Assembly: GCF_029263155.1 (NCBI RefSeq)
Contig: NZ_JAJCYB010000074.1
Location: 62,001-126,000, forward strand
Length of the DNA: 64,000 bases
Direction: 5' to 3'
Source: Pseudonocardia sp.
GTDB taxonomy: Bacteria > Actinomycetota > Actinomycetes > Mycobacteriales > Pseudonocardiaceae
This document shows positions 18,995-28,593 of the stretch, in pieces; within the stretch, counting starts at the first letter, position 1, and the number at the start of each line of letters is the position of its first letter. A program made the position numbers and the translations under genes. Under the pieces are notes generated by a model. The model was not told the DNA's origin. It did not search any database and saw only the letters and a program-made list of their open reading frames with translations.

Positions 18995-20160
18995 ACGCCG
19001 TCGCGGGCGGCGCGCTGGTCGAGCGGGTGCGCTCGCGGCTGGCGGCAACCGGCGGTGACACGGGGCCCGAGTCGGTCGCCGCGGCCGTCCGGGCCGAGTC
19101 CGGCGGCGTCGCCTCCGATCTCGACGTCCTGCACGCGCTGCGCGTGCTGCGCGAGGAGTTCGTCGGCGCCGGGCCGCTCGACGCACTGCTGCGGGATCCG
19201 CGCACCACCGACGTGCTGGTGAGCGCGGGCGGCACGGTGTGGGTCGACCGGGGTACCGGTCTCGAACCGGCGGCGGTCCGCTTCCCCGACGAGGCGTCCG
19301 TGCGGCGACTCGCGCAGCGCATGGCACTCGCCGCGGGACGACGACTCGACGACGCCTCGCCGTTCGTCGACGGCTGGCTCGCCGACGCCGGGGTCCGACT
19401 GCACGCGGTGCTGCCCCCGATCGCCTCCGACGGCACCTGCCTGTCGCTGCGGGTGCTGCGCCCGGCCGCCCACGACCTGGCGGCGCTGCGCAGGATGGGC
19501 ACGCTCGACGCCGCCGGTGAGGCCCTGATGCACGCGGTGCTGGCCGCCCGCCTTGCCCTGCTCGTGTCAGGAGGCACCGGCACCGGCAAGACCACGATCC
19601 TCGGGGCGTTGCTCAGCGCCGTGGATCCCCGGGAGCGGATCGTCTGCGTCGAGGATGCCGAGGAGCTCGCCCCGCGTCACCCGCACGTCGTCCGGCTGGT
19701 GTCGCGACCGCCCAACATCGAGGGTGCGGGCGGGATCGCGCTGCGCGACCTGGTGCGTCAGGCCCTGCGGATGCGCCCCGACCGGCTGGTCGTCGGCGAG
19801 GTCCGCGGCGCCGAGGTCGCCGATCTCCTCTCCGCCCTGAACACGGGCCACGACGGCGGCGCCGGCACCGTGCACGCCAACTCGGTGCGCGAGGTGCCGG
19901 CCCGCCTGGAGGCACTCGCCGCCGTCGGCGGGCTCGCGCGGATCGCGCTGCACAGCCAGCTCGCCGCCGCCGTCCAGGTGGTGCTGCACATGCGACGGCT
20001 CCGCGGAGGGGCGCGGGTGCTCGACGCCGTGGGAGTGCTGGGCCGCGACGGCGGTGAGGTCACGGTGGAGCCGGCGTGGACCCGCACGGGCGGCTGGACC
20101 GACCGCCGCGCCGCGCTGGCCCGACTGCTGGCCGAGCGGGAGGTGCCGGCGCCGTGGTGA
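18991..20160 (+). CDS. tadA: TadA/CpaF-type secretion ATPase
   Basis: 389 aa, the hexameric type II/IV secretion ATPase that powers Tad (Flp) pilus assembly. Walker [10 protein letters not shown], the Asp box [12 protein letters not shown], Walker [16 protein letters not shown] and the His box [13 protein letters not shown] are all intact. It is full length for the actinobacterial form (Rv3659c). The GTG start at 18991 overlaps the ssd stop, and its TGA overlaps the GTG of the next gene (20157-20160), so ssd-tadA-tadB-tadC are coupled in series. Confidence 0.94.
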   Translation: MNAVAGGALVERVRSRLAATGGDTGPESVAAAVRAESGGVASDLDVLHALRVLREEFVGAGPLDALLRDPRTTDVLVSAGGTVWVDRGTGLEPAAVRFPDEASVRRLAQRMALAAGRRLDDASPFVDGWLADAGVRLHAVLPPIASDGTCLSLRVLRPAAHDLAALRRMGTLDAAGEALMHAVLAARLALLVSGGTGTGKTTILGALLSAVDPRERIVCVEDAEELAPRHPHVVRLVSRPPNIEGAGGIALRDLVRQALRMRPDRLVVGEVRGAEVADLLSALNTGHDGGAGTVHANSVREVPARLEALAAVGGLARIALHSQLAAAVQVVLHMRRLRGGARVLDAVGVLGRDGGEVTVEPAWTRTGGWTDRRAALARLLAEREVPAPW

Positions 20161-20975
20161 CCTCGTCGTCCGGGCCGCTGGCCTGCGCCGCGCTCGCAGC
20201 GGTGCTGCTCTGCCTGCCGCGACCGGCGGCGCCCGCCCGGATCGCCGGGCTGTGGCCCTCCGGCGCGCCGCCGCGGCCCTCTCGGCGGCCATCCGGAGCC
20301 GGCTGGACGGTTCTCGCCGGGGTGGGCGTCGGGCTGGTCGCCGCGGGGCCGGGCGGCGGCCTGGCCGGGCTGCTGGTCGCGGTCACCGCCTACCGGCGTC
20401 GGGCCGCCACAAGGTCCGCGGCCGCCGCCGCGGCCACCGCCTCCGAGCTCGCCTCCGCGGTGGCCCGGATGGCCGACGAGCTGGCCTCGGGGATGCACCC
20501 GGCCGCGGCGCTGGCCGGCACGGTGGCCGACGGCCCACGGGCCCGCGACGTGCTCGGTCCGGCCGCCGCCGCGGGCCGGCTCGGCGACGACGTGCCGCAC
20601 GCGTTGCGGCGCGGCGCCGACCGCCGGCCCGAGGTGCGCGCCGACGTCGCCCGGCTCGCCGACGCCTGGGCCCTCGCCGATCGGCACGGGATTCCGCTCG
20701 CCGAGCTGCTCGCCGGCGTCCGCGCGGACCTGCGCTGGCGGCTGCAGTTCGCCGGCCGGGTGCGGGCCGAGCTGGCCGGGCCGCGCGCCACGGCGCTGGT
20801 CCTCACCACCCTCCCCCTGCTCGGGGTGGCCCTGGGGCAGCTGGTCGGGGCCGACCCCCTCGCCGTGCTGCGCGACGGGCCGCTGGGGCAGGTGCTGCTG
20901 GTCGTCGGGGTCGCCCTCGGCACGGCCGGTGTCGCCTGGAGCGAGGCGATCATGCAATCCGCGGTGCCGCGATGA
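20157..20975 (+). CDS. tadB: Type II secretion F-family membrane protein (TadB)
   Basis: 272 aa. One N-terminal and two C-terminal hydrophobic stretches flank a helical cytoplasmic domain with the T2SF pattern ([24 protein letters not shown]). TadB pairs with TadC to form the inner-membrane platform of the Tad pilus, driven by TadA. GTG at 20157 overlaps the tadA stop; GTG at 20154 is a possible alternative one codon earlier. The gene is coupled to tadC through ATGA at 20972-20975. Corresponds to Rv3658c. Confidence 0.87.
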   Translation: MTSSSGPLACAALAAVLLCLPRPAAPARIAGLWPSGAPPRPSRRPSGAGWTVLAGVGVGLVAAGPGGGLAGLLVAVTAYRRRAATRSAAAAAATASELASAVARMADELASGMHPAAALAGTVADGPRARDVLGPAAAAGRLGDDVPHALRRGADRRPEVRADVARLADAWALADRHGIPLAELLAGVRADLRWRLQFAGRVRAELAGPRATALVLTTLPLLGVALGQLVGADPLAVLRDGPLGQVLLVVGVALGTAGVAWSEAIMQSAVPR

Positions 20976-21694
20976 GCCCCCAGAGTGGCGCCTCGCTGGC
21001 GCTGGTACTGCTGGCCGGGGCCGTGCTGCTGGGCCGGCAGCGCGTCGGCTCCCGACGGCTGCGAGCCCGCACCGCACCGCCGACGTCGACGCCGCCGGTG
21101 CGCACGGTATGGACGGCCGTCGGCGTAGCGGCCGCCGGCGCACTGGGCTGGGCCCTCGCAGGCGCACCGGCCGCGGTGGCGGGATCGGCTCTCGCACTGG
21201 CCACCCTGCTCGCCGGTCGTCGCCTCCTGCCCCGGCCACCGCGCGACCGCGTCGACCTCGCCGCGCTCGCCGCCGGGTGGGATCTGCTCGCGATCTGCCT
21301 ACGGGCCGGGCTGCCGGTGGCCGTCGCCGTCTCCGCCGCGGCCGCACCGCTGCGGGACGCCGCGGGCACCGAGCTGCGGCGGGTCGCCGGCCTCCTCGAC
21401 CTGGGTGCCGATCCCGCCGACGCGTGGCGCGGCGCGCAGGACACCGCCGCGCTCGCCGTGTTCGCGCGCGCCGCCGGCCGCTCGGCCGCCACCGGCGCCG
21501 CGCTCGCCCAGGTGGCGGGCGCGGAGGCCGGCCGGCTGCGCGCCGAACTCGTCGACACCGCGCAGGCCCGTGCCCAACGCGCAGGCGTGCTCATCGCGGG
21601 CCCGCTCGGGCTGTGCTTCCTGCCCGCGTTCCTCGTCCTCGGCATCGCCCCGGTCGTCATCGGCCTGGCCGGCGAGGCACTGGGCCGATGGTGA
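20972..21694 (+). CDS. tadC: Type II secretion F-family membrane protein (TadC)
   Basis: 240 aa. Hydrophobic segments at about residues 8-20, 45-75 and 205-235 surround the T2SF domain ([20 protein letters not shown]). It is the second platform protein of the Tad pilus machine. The ATG at 20972 overlaps the tadB stop. It ends 42 bp before the pilin gene. Corresponds to Rv3657c. Confidence 0.86.
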   Translation: MSPQSGASLALVLLAGAVLLGRQRVGSRRLRARTAPPTSTPPVRTVWTAVGVAAAGALGWALAGAPAAVAGSALALATLLAGRRLLPRPPRDRVDLAALAAGWDLLAICLRAGLPVAVAVSAAAAPLRDAAGTELRRVAGLLDLGADPADAWRGAQDTAALAVFARAAGRSAATGAALAQVAGAEAGRLRAELVDTAQARAQRAGVLIAGPLGLCFLPAFLVLGIAPVVIGLAGEALGRW

Positions 21695-21736
21695 CCACCA
21701 TGCACATCCGCCACACCGATCCGAAGGAGCACCACG

Positions 21737-21925
21737 ATGACCAGCACCACGAACCGCCTGCACCGCCTGTTCCGCGACGACGCCGGGATGTCCACGGTGG
21801 AATACGCGATCGGGGTCGTCGCCGCCGCCGCGTTCGCCGCGATCCTGTACGGCGTCCTGAGCGGGGAGTCCGTCGTCACCGCGCTCACCGGTCTCGTGCA
21901 GCGCGCGCTCTCCACCACCTTCTGA
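21737..21925 (+). CDS. Flp-like pilin (DUF4244 family)
   Basis: 62 aa. A basic N-terminus ends in DDAGMSTVEYAIGVVAAAAFAAILYGVL, which has the prepilin pattern: cleavage after Gly, then Glu at mature position 5 and Tyr at 6, followed by one hydrophobic helix. This is the structural subunit of the Tad pilus (Rv3656c type). AAGGAG precedes the ATG. No prepilin peptidase is seen in the window, so it must be encoded elsewhere. Confidence 0.9.
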   Translation: MTSTTNRLHRLFRDDAGMSTVEYAIGVVAAAAFAAILYGVLSGESVVTALTGLVQRALSTTF

Positions 21926-21939
21926 CACCGCACGGGGCG

Positions 21940-22296
21940 GTGGGAGCAACCCGGCGCCGGCCTCCCGCCGACCGGGGTGCCGTCACGGTCGAGGCCGCAC
22001 TGGCCCTGTGCAGCCTGGCCGTCTTCCTGGCCGTCGCGGTCGGGGCCGTCGCCGCGGCGGCGGGGTCGGTGCGCTGCATCGACGCCGCCCGCGAGCTGGC
22101 CCGGCTCGCGGCGCGGGGGGAGCCGGAGCGGGGCCGCGCGGTCGCCGCCGAGCTCGCCCCCCGTGGGGCCCGGATCGAACTGCTCGTGCAGGGCGACGAG
22201 GTGGTCGCCGAGGTCACCGCGCCGGCCGCGCCGCCCCTCCCGATGCGGGTCGGCGGGCGCGCGGTGGCGGTGCTCGAGCCGGGTGTCCTGCCGTGA
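21940..22296 (+). CDS. TadE-like minor pseudopilin (Rv3655c type)
   Basis: 118 aa. After a basic start, GAVTVEAALALCSLAVFLAVAV gives a prepilin-like site (cleavage after Gly, Glu at mature +5) and one transmembrane helix; the rest is extracytoplasmic. The GTG at 21940 was chosen because GGGG precedes it and the length then fits the family. The TGA overlaps the GTG of the next gene (22293-22296). It probably acts as a minor pilin or assembly factor. Confidence 0.82.
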   Translation: MGATRRRPPADRGAVTVEAALALCSLAVFLAVAVGAVAAAAGSVRCIDAARELARLAARGEPERGRAVAAELAPRGARIELLVQGDEVVAEVTAPAAPPLPMRVGGRAVAVLEPGVLP

Positions 22297-22694
22297 ACGC
22301 GCGTCCCGACGACGGGTTCGCCACCGTGTGGGCGGCCGGGGCCGTCGCGGTCCTGCTGGCCGTGCTGGTGATCGGTGTCGAGCTCGGGGCCGCCGTCGCG
22401 GGCCGGCACCGGGCCGAGGCGGCGGCCGACCTGGCCGGCCTCGCGGCGGCCGGCCTCGCGGTGCACGGCGAGGCCCGGGCCTGCGAGCGGGCCGCCGGCG
22501 TGGCCGGCCGCATGGGAGCCCGGTTGCGGTCCTGCCGGCTCGACGGATGGGACGCCCTCGTGGAGGCCGAGGTGGCCCTCGACCTCGCCGTCACCGGACC
22601 GGTCACCGCCACCGGGCGCGCCCGGGCCGGGCCGGCCCCACCGGCGCCGTCCGCAACGGCCGGTCCGACCGGTGTCGACGCACCGCTCGGACCC
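22293..22694 (+). CDS. TadE-like protein of the helicase/secretion neighbourhood (Rv3654c type), no stop before the helicase
   Basis: The GTG at 22293 starts a protein with FATVWAAGAVAVLLAVLVIGVELGAA-type N-terminal helix (no Glu at +5) and a conserved region ending near residue 110 (TATGRARAGP), where relatives stop. Here the frame does not stop: it stays open to 24749, and the other two plus-strand frames are also open past 22700. The end given is only the last base before the convergent helicase gene. Either the protein runs on antisense to the helicase (up to 818 aa), or its stop has been lost. The N-terminal domain is credible; the true 3' end is not known. Confidence 0.6.
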
Positions 22695-25199
22695 TCACCA
22701 CCGCGCCCCCTGCGGCACCCGACCCTCCCTGGTCAGCGCCGCCAGCACCACCCCGAGCACGGCCACCGCGCCCGCCTTGTCGAGCGGCGCGTTCCCGTTC
22801 CCACACTTGGGCGACTGCACGCACGACGGGCACCCGGCTGCGCACTCGCAGCCCCGGATCGCCGCCATGGTCGCCGCCAGCCACGGCCCCAGCACGGCGT
22901 GCCCGCGTTCGGCGAACCCGGCCCCACCGGGGTGCCCGTCGTGCACGAACACGGTGGGCCGACCGGTGTGCGGGTGCAGCGCCGTGGACAGTCCGCCGAT
23001 GTCCCACCGGTCACACGTCGCGAACAGCGGCAGCAGGCCGATCGCCGCGTGCTCCGCCGCGTGCAGCGCACCCGGCACCCGCATCGGCGGCAGGCCGGCG
23101 TCGCGCAGCGCCGCGTCGTCGATGTCGTAGAGCACCGAGCGGGTGCGCAGGGTCTGCTCGGGCAGGTCGAGCGGCACCGTGGCGAGCACCGAGCCGTCCG
23201 GGGAGCGCCGCTGGTAGGCCACCACCTGCGAGGTCACGTCCACCTCGGCCAGCGACACCCGCACCGGACCGAGATCGCGGCAGCTCAGCACCCTGCGCAC
23301 CTCGACGTCGGCCGTGGAGCGGGCGTCGGTGCGCCAGTCCGGGTCGGCCGCGTGCACCAGCGCCACCCCCGTGTCGAGGTCGAGATCGTCCACGACGAAG
23401 CTCTCACCGCGGTGCAGGTACACCGCGCCCGGATGCGCCGACGCGGGCGCTGCCGCCCCGTCCACGGTGCCGAGCATGCGGCCGGTGCCCGACTCCACGA
23501 GCGCCACCTGCCCGATGCCGGAACCGCGGATGTCCACCGAGGACGCCGGTCGCTCCCGCGTCGACGGCCAGAACCACCCTGCCGGGCGCCTGCGCAGCAC
23601 CCGGTCGGCCACCAGCTCGTCGAGCACGGCGGCCGCGGGCGGCCCGCCGAAGACCTCGGCCACGTCCCGCTCGGTCAGCGGCAGCTCCGCCGCCGCGCAC
23701 ACGAGCTGCGGGCCCAGCACGTACGGGTTCGTCGGATCCAGCACGCAGGCCTCCAGCGGCGCACCGAGCAGCGCCTCGGGATGGTGCACCAGATAGGTGT
23801 CCATCGGGTCGTCGCGGGCCACCAGCACCACCAGGGCCGAGTCGGCACCCCGGCCCGCGCGGCCGGCCTGCTGCCAGAAGGAGGCGCGGGTACCCGGGAA
23901 GCCGGCCACCACCACCGCGTCGAGGCCCGCGACGTCCACGCCGAGTTCCAGGGCGTTGGTGGTCGCCATCCCGAGCAGCTCGCCGCGGGCGAGCGCCGAT
24001 TCCAGTGCCCGGCGCTCCTCGGGCAGGTAGCCGCCCCGGTAGGCCGCCACCCGGGCGGCCAGCTCCGGGTCGACCGCGGTGAGCACCCGCCGGGCGCCGA
24101 TGGCCGTGAGCTCGGCCGCACGTCGCGACCGCACGAACGCCAGCGTCCGGGCCCCCTCCAGCACGAGGTCGCCGAGCATCCGCGCCGCCTCGGCCCCCGC
24201 CGAGCGCCGCACCGGCGCTCCGTTCTCGCCGGTCACCTCCGGCAGCAGCGGCGGCTCCCACAGCGCCACGGTGCGCCCGGCCTGTGGCGAACCGTCGAGG
24301 GTCACCGCCTGCACGTCACGCCCGGTGAGCCGGGAGGCGTGACCCGCGGGCTCGGCGACGGTGGCCGAGGCGAGCACCAGCACGGGCCGGGCCCCGTACC
24401 GGGCGGCGAGCCTCAGCAACCGGCGCAGCAGCAGCGCCACGTGCGAGCCGAACACCCCGCGGTAGGTGTGGCACTCGTCGATCACCACCATCTCCAGCCT
24501 GCGCAGGAAGGCGGCCCAGCGGGAGTGTCGCGGGAGCACCGAGCGGTGCAGCATGTCCGGATTGCTGAAGATCCATCGGGAGTGGCTGCGCACCCACTCC
24601 CGCTCGTCGGTCGCGGTGTCGCCGTCGAGGGCGGCGGGGCGCACGTCGGGCACGTCGAGCTCGTGCAGAGCGCGCAGCTGGTCGGCCGCCAGTGCCTTGG
24701 TGGGGGCGAGGTAGAGCGCCGTCGCCCTCGGGTCGGTGCTCAGCCGTGACAGCACCGGGAGCTGATAGGCCAGGGACTTCCCGGACGCCGTCCCGGTGGC
24801 CACCACCACGTCGCGCCCGGCATGGGCGAGCGACGCCGCCTCGGCCTGGTGGGTCCACGGCGCGAGCACCCCCCGCCGCGCGAACGCCATCCGCACCGGC
24901 CCGGGCACCCACGACGGCCACGGCGCCGGGGTGCCGGTCCGCGGCGGCACCGTCGCCACGTGCCGCAGGGGGCCGGTGCCCACCGGAGCGGCACCCGCGT
25001 CCCCGCCGCGGCGGGCCCGGGAGATCTCCGCGGCCGGATCGGCGCCCGAGCCGGCCAGCACCCGGAGCAGCAGCTCCTCGCCCCGGTCGGCACACCGCGG
25101 GGACGCCACGCCGCCGTGCCCGCCACCGTCCACGCGTTCGAGGCTGGCACACCGGGGTGTCACTCCGGCGGGCGACCACCTGACCCGGCGATTCGCCAC
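22695..25199 (-). CDS. DECH-box helicase with C-terminal Cys cluster (MrfA/YprA-like, Rv3649 type)
   Basis: 834 aa, superfamily 2. Walker A ATGTASGKSLAYQ, DECH box VVIDECHTY, SAT, and motif VI QQAGRAGRG are present, followed by a DUF1998-like C-terminus with four cysteines in CECAAGCPSCVQSPKCGNGN, the metal-binding cluster of MrfA-type DNA-repair helicases. The role is probably 3'-5' unwinding in DNA damage repair. The GTG at 25199 is the longest start; starts up to about 40 codons later are possible because the first residues are poorly conserved. Its neighbour to the left is the tad cluster, the same arrangement as in mycobacteria. Confidence 0.9.
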   Translation of the reverse strand: MANRRVRWSPAGVTPRCASLERVDGGGHGGVASPRCADRGEELLLRVLAGSGADPAAEISRARRGGDAGAAPVGTGPLRHVATVPPRTGTPAPWPSWVPGPVRMAFARRGVLAPWTHQAEAASLAHAGRDVVVATGTASGKSLAYQLPVLSRLSTDPRATALYLAPTKALAADQLRALHELDVPDVRPAALDGDTATDEREWVRSHSRWIFSNPDMLHRSVLPRHSRWAAFLRRLEMVVIDECHTYRGVFGSHVALLLRRLLRLAARYGARPVLVLASATVAEPAGHASRLTGRDVQAVTLDGSPQAGRTVALWEPPLLPEVTGENGAPVRRSAGAEAARMLGDLVLEGARTLAFVRSRRAAELTAIGARRVLTAVDPELAARVAAYRGGYLPEERRALESALARGELLGMATTNALELGVDVAGLDAVVVAGFPGTRASFWQQAGRAGRGADSALVVLVARDDPMDTYLVHHPEALLGAPLEACVLDPTNPYVLGPQLVCAAAELPLTERDVAEVFGGPPAAAVLDELVADRVLRRRPAGWFWPSTRERPASSVDIRGSGIGQVALVESGTGRMLGTVDGAAAPASAHPGAVYLHRGESFVVDDLDLDTGVALVHAADPDWRTDARSTADVEVRRVLSCRDLGPVRVSLAEVDVTSQVVAYQRRSPDGSVLATVPLDLPEQTLRTRSVLYDIDDAALRDAGLPPMRVPGALHAAEHAAIGLLPLFATCDRWDIGGLSTALHPHTGRPTVFVHDGHPGGAGFAERGHAVLGPWLAATMAAIRGCECAAGCPSCVQSPKCGNGNAPLDKAGAVAVLGVVLAALTREGRVPQGARW

Positions 25200-25394
25200 C
25201 CCGGCACCTACGCAGGTTCGTGACCCGATCGTTACGGCAGTGCGACACCGACATCCACTGCGGAGCGGCCTGCGTCACACATTTACACTGCACCGGCCTG
25301 ACACCGCGCTCACCTGCGGAGACGGCTCGTGCAGACGCCAGGGACGACGTCTTGAGCTCCCTGGCCCTAGTGATCCACTGAACCAGGAGGACGG
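25200..25394 (+). promoter_or_regulatory. Promoter and leader of hppA
   Basis: The divergent gap between helicase and hppA holds a good -10 (TACACT, 25284-25289), predicting a start near 25296 and a leader of about 100 nt. The leader contains a 7-bp hairpin (CCAGGGA 25338-25344 with 25358-25364) and ends in AGGAGG before the ATG. No riboswitch class is recognised. Confidence 0.5.
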
Positions 25395-27734
25395 ATGTCT
25401 CGGTCCACCCTCGCCGCGGAAGCGAACTCGATCGCGCTCGCGTCGAACGACTACATCATCGTCGGTGTGGTCGCGGTGGTCGCCCTCGCCGCTCTGGCCA
25501 TCGGCTTCGTCCTGCGCCGGGAGGTCCTCGCTGCTGACGCGGGCACCCCGAAGATGCAGGAGATCGGCCGCGCGGTCCAGGAAGGCGCCACGGCGTACCT
25601 CAACCGCCAGTTCAAGACGCTCGCCGTCTTCGTCGTCATTGTCTTCTTCCTGCTGTTCGCGCTCCCCGCAGCGAACATCGGCGAGAGCATCGGCCGGTCG
25701 ATCTTCTTCTTGATCGGCGCCCTGTTCTCGGCCGCGATCGGCAGCGTCGGGATGCGACTCGCGACCAACGCCAACATCCGGGTCGCGTCGGCGTCCCGCC
25801 AGGAGGGCGGCCGGGAGAAGGCGACCCGCATCGCCTTCCGCACCGGCGGCGTCGTCGGCATGTTCACCGTCGGCCTCGGCCTGTTCGGTGCCGCGATCGT
25901 CGTGCTCGTCTACGCCGGTGGCGCCCCGCGCGTCCTGGAGGGCTTCGGCTTCGGCGCCGCGCTGCTCGCGATGTTCATGCGTGTCGGCGGCGGCATCTTC
26001 ACCAAGGCCGCCGACGTCGGCGCCGACCTCGTCGGCAAGGTCGAGCAGGGCATCCCGGAGGACGACCCCCGCAACGCCGCCACGATCGCCGACAACGTCG
26101 GCGACAACGTCGGTGACTGCGCGGGCATGGCCGCGGACCTGTTCGAGTCCTACGCGGTCACGCTGGTGGCCGCGCTGATCCTCGGCACCGCCGCGTTCGG
26201 CCTGCAGGGCCTGCTGTTCCCGCTCATCGTGCCGGCCATCGGCGTGATCACCGCGGTGATCGGCGTGTACATCACCCGCACCCGGGAGGGCGAGGGCAGC
26301 CTCACCACGATCAACCGCAGCTTCTACATCTCCGCGGTGATCTCCGCCGTGCTCTCGGCGATCGCCGCGTACGTCTACCTGCCCGGCAGCTTCGCCGACC
26401 TCGGCGGTGGCGTCGCGAGCAACGGCCCGACCGACACCACCGTCGTCGAGTCCATGACCGGCACGGACCCGCGCCTGCTGGCCACCGTCGCGGTGATCAT
26501 CGGCATCGTGCTGGCCGCGGCCATCCTCAGGCTCACCGGCTACTACACCGGCACCGAGGACAAGCCGGTGCAGGACGTGGGCCGCTCGTCGCTGACGGGT
26601 GCGGCCACCGTGATCCTCTCCGGGATCTCGATCGGCTTCGAGTCCGCCGTCTACACCGCCCTGGTCATCAGCGGCGCGGTCTTCGGCGCGTTCGCGCTGG
26701 CCACGGGCTCGATCACGGTCGCGCTGTTCGCGGTGGCCCTGGCCGGCACCGGCCTGCTCACCACGGTCGGCGTCATCGTCGCGATGGACACCTTCGGCCC
26801 GGTGGCCGACAACGCCCAGGGCATCGCCGAGATGTCGGGCGACGTGTCCGGCCCCGGCGTAGACATCCTCACCGAGCTCGACGCGGTCGGCAACACCACC
26901 AAGGCGATCACCAAGGGCATCGCGATCGCGACGGCCGTGCTGGCCGCCACGGCCCTGTTCGGCTCCTACCGCAACGAGATCGACGCGGCGCTGGCCGGCG
27001 CGGGCGTCCTGCTCGAGGACGCGGGCACCGCGTTCGCCTACCAGGTGTTCTCGCCGAACACCCTGGTCGGCGTCGTCATCGGTGCGGCGATCGTGTTCAT
27101 GTTCTCCGGACTGGCCATCAACGCGGTCACCCGGGCGGCGGGCGCGATCGTGTTCGAGGTGCGCCGCCAGTTCCGGGAGAACCCCGGGATCATGGAGGGC
27201 ACCGTCCGCCCGGAGTACGGCCGCGTGGTGGACATCTGCACCCGCGACTCGCTGCGCGAGCTGGCCACCCCCGGCCTGCTGGCGATCCTGTCCCCGATCG
27301 CGGTCGGCTTCGGCCTCGGGGTCGGCCCGCTCGCCGGCTTCCTGGCCGGAGCGATCGCGGCCGGCACGCTGATGGCGATCTTCCTCGCCAACTCCGGTGG
27401 CGCGTGGGACAACGCCAAGAAGCTCGTGGAGGACGGCAACCACGGCGGCAAGGGCTCGCCGGCGCACGAGGCCACCATCATCGGTGACACCGTGGGCGAC
27501 CCGTTCAAGGACACCGCCGGTCCGTCGATCAACCCGCTGCTCAAGGTGATGAACCTGGTCTCGGTGCTGATCGCGCCGGCCGTCGTCGCCCTGTCCGTGG
27601 GTCCGGCGGCCAACCCCGTGGTCAGCGTCCTGATCTCGCTCGTCGCGGTCGCGATCATCGTGGCGGCGGTCGTGGTCTCCAAGCGACGCTCCACGACGAT
27701 CACCGACACCCCTGCGGAGACGACGGTCGGCTGA
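25395..27734 (+). CDS. hppA: Membrane-bound proton-pumping pyrophosphatase, K+-independent type
   Basis: 779 aa with about 16 hydrophobic segments. The active-site signature DVGADLVGKVE, the acidic runs EDDPRNAATIADNVGDNVGD and the C-terminal GDTVGDPFKDTAGPS are intact. GNTTKAITKG carries Lys where K+-dependent enzymes have Ala, so it should be the K+-independent, H+-pumping class. It couples pyrophosphate hydrolysis to proton export. AGGAGG precedes the ATG. The gene is not at this place in mycobacteria. A strong hairpin follows it. Confidence 0.96.
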   Translation: MSRSTLAAEANSIALASNDYIIVGVVAVVALAALAIGFVLRREVLAADAGTPKMQEIGRAVQEGATAYLNRQFKTLAVFVVIVFFLLFALPAANIGESIGRSIFFLIGALFSAAIGSVGMRLATNANIRVASASRQEGGREKATRIAFRTGGVVGMFTVGLGLFGAAIVVLVYAGGAPRVLEGFGFGAALLAMFMRVGGGIFTKAADVGADLVGKVEQGIPEDDPRNAATIADNVGDNVGDCAGMAADLFESYAVTLVAALILGTAAFGLQGLLFPLIVPAIGVITAVIGVYITRTREGEGSLTTINRSFYISAVISAVLSAIAAYVYLPGSFADLGGGVASNGPTDTTVVESMTGTDPRLLATVAVIIGIVLAAAILRLTGYYTGTEDKPVQDVGRSSLTGAATVILSGISIGFESAVYTALVISGAVFGAFALATGSITVALFAVALAGTGLLTTVGVIVAMDTFGPVADNAQGIAEMSGDVSGPGVDILTELDAVGNTTKAITKGIAIATAVLAATALFGSYRNEIDAALAGAGVLLEDAGTAFAYQVFSPNTLVGVVIGAAIVFMFSGLAINAVTRAAGAIVFEVRRQFRENPGIMEGTVRPEYGRVVDICTRDSLRELATPGLLAILSPIAVGFGLGVGPLAGFLAGAIAAGTLMAIFLANSGGAWDNAKKLVEDGNHGGKGSPAHEATIIGDTVGDPFKDTAGPSINPLLKVMNLVSVLIAPAVVALSVGPAANPVVSVLISLVAVAIIVAAVVVSKRRSTTITDTPAETTVG

Positions 27735-27751
27735 CCGCCGCTCCCCGCACC

Positions 27752-27786
27752 AGGAGGCCGTCCACCCGATCCGGGTGGGCGGCCTC
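27752..27786 (+). terminator. Terminator hairpin of hppA
   Basis: A 15-bp stem (27752-27766 with 27772-27786) with one G-U pair and a 5-base loop begins 17 bases after the hppA stop. The core is GGAGGCCGTCCACCC. It has no U-tract. Confidence 0.75.
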
Positions 27787-27844
27787 CGCCGTTCCCCGGC
27801 GCGCCCCCGTGCACGGGATCGAACGGGTGTTCTACGGTGCGGGC

Positions 27845-28438
27845 GTGCCGCAGCTGTCGCTGTTCTCCGCCGACGCCCGCCCCGCCGGGGTGCGCGACCT
27901 CGCCGGTCTGCTCTGCGGACCGGGCCAGATCGCCCGGTTCGGGGCGGGCGACCAGGCCCGGCTCTCGATCGTGCTGGCCGACCCGGCGCGGGTCCGCGCG
28001 GTCACCGCGGCGTGCGCGGCCACGGGGATCGACGTGGAACCGGTCACCACCGAGAGCGGGGCCACCGCCCTGCGGACCGCCTTCCGCTGCGACCTCGTCG
28101 GACTGGCCCGGGAATGGACCGCCGGAGCGGTCAAGGCGGTGCCCGCGGGCTGGCAGGTCGACGGTGCCGCGCTGCGCCTGTGGGCCCTCGCCGCGGGCCG
28201 CCCGGACGAGCGCGGCGGGTACCTCCTGATGCTCGATCCGCAGGCCTCCCACACCCACCAACCCCTGGTCGCGGCCCTGACCCGGGCCGGTCTGCCGCCC
28301 GCCCGCGTGGCCCGCTCGACGGCCCTGCGGATCAGCGGGACCCGCCGCGTCGGGCGGCTCGTCGAACTGGTCGGGCCGGTGCCCACCGGGGTCCCGGACG
28401 AGCAGTGGCCGAGGTACTGGGGTCGGCGCGTGTGTTGA
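27845..28438 (+). CDS. Conserved actinobacterial protein of unknown function (Rv3647c position)
   Basis: 197 aa, soluble, no signal peptide. It starts PQLSLFSADARPAGV, has a central PAGWQVDGAALRLWALAAGR and ends in SGTRRVGRLVELVG; no catalytic motif is recognised. The order with topA is conserved in actinobacteria. I chose the GTG at 27845 because the sequence TACGGT (27833-27838) stands 6 bases before it, the spacing of a leaderless promoter, and because QLSLF is a plausible family N-terminus; a GTG at 27809 would add 12 residues. Function unknown. Confidence 0.75.
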   Translation: MPQLSLFSADARPAGVRDLAGLLCGPGQIARFGAGDQARLSIVLADPARVRAVTAACAATGIDVEPVTTESGATALRTAFRCDLVGLAREWTAGAVKAVPAGWQVDGAALRLWALAAGRPDERGGYLLMLDPQASHTHQPLVAALTRAGLPPARVARSTALRISGTRRVGRLVELVGPVPTGVPDEQWPRYWGRRVC

Positions 28439-28468
28439 CACCGATGGTTAGGCTCTCGCGGCACGACC

Positions 28469-28489
28469 GCCTCGGTGTGACCGAGGCGA
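28469..28489 (+). terminator. Short hairpin in the topA leader
   Basis: A perfect 9-bp stem (CGCCTCGGT 28469-28477 with 28481-28489) and a 3-base loop, 30 bases after the upstream stop. It may end that transcript or shape the topA leader. Confidence 0.4.
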
Positions 28490-28593
28490 CACCCTGCGTG
28501 GGTGGGCACGAACCCGTATCGGTGTGTAGGCCGGAGAGCACGACACGCATACTCGACAACAGGACACTCAACGCAGCAGAGCAGAACAGGACC

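Noticed and set aside
25275..27467. A 730-codon open frame opposite hppA
   Set aside because: The product is Asp/Arg/Gly/His-rich without known motifs and is fully antisense to a highly conserved gene.
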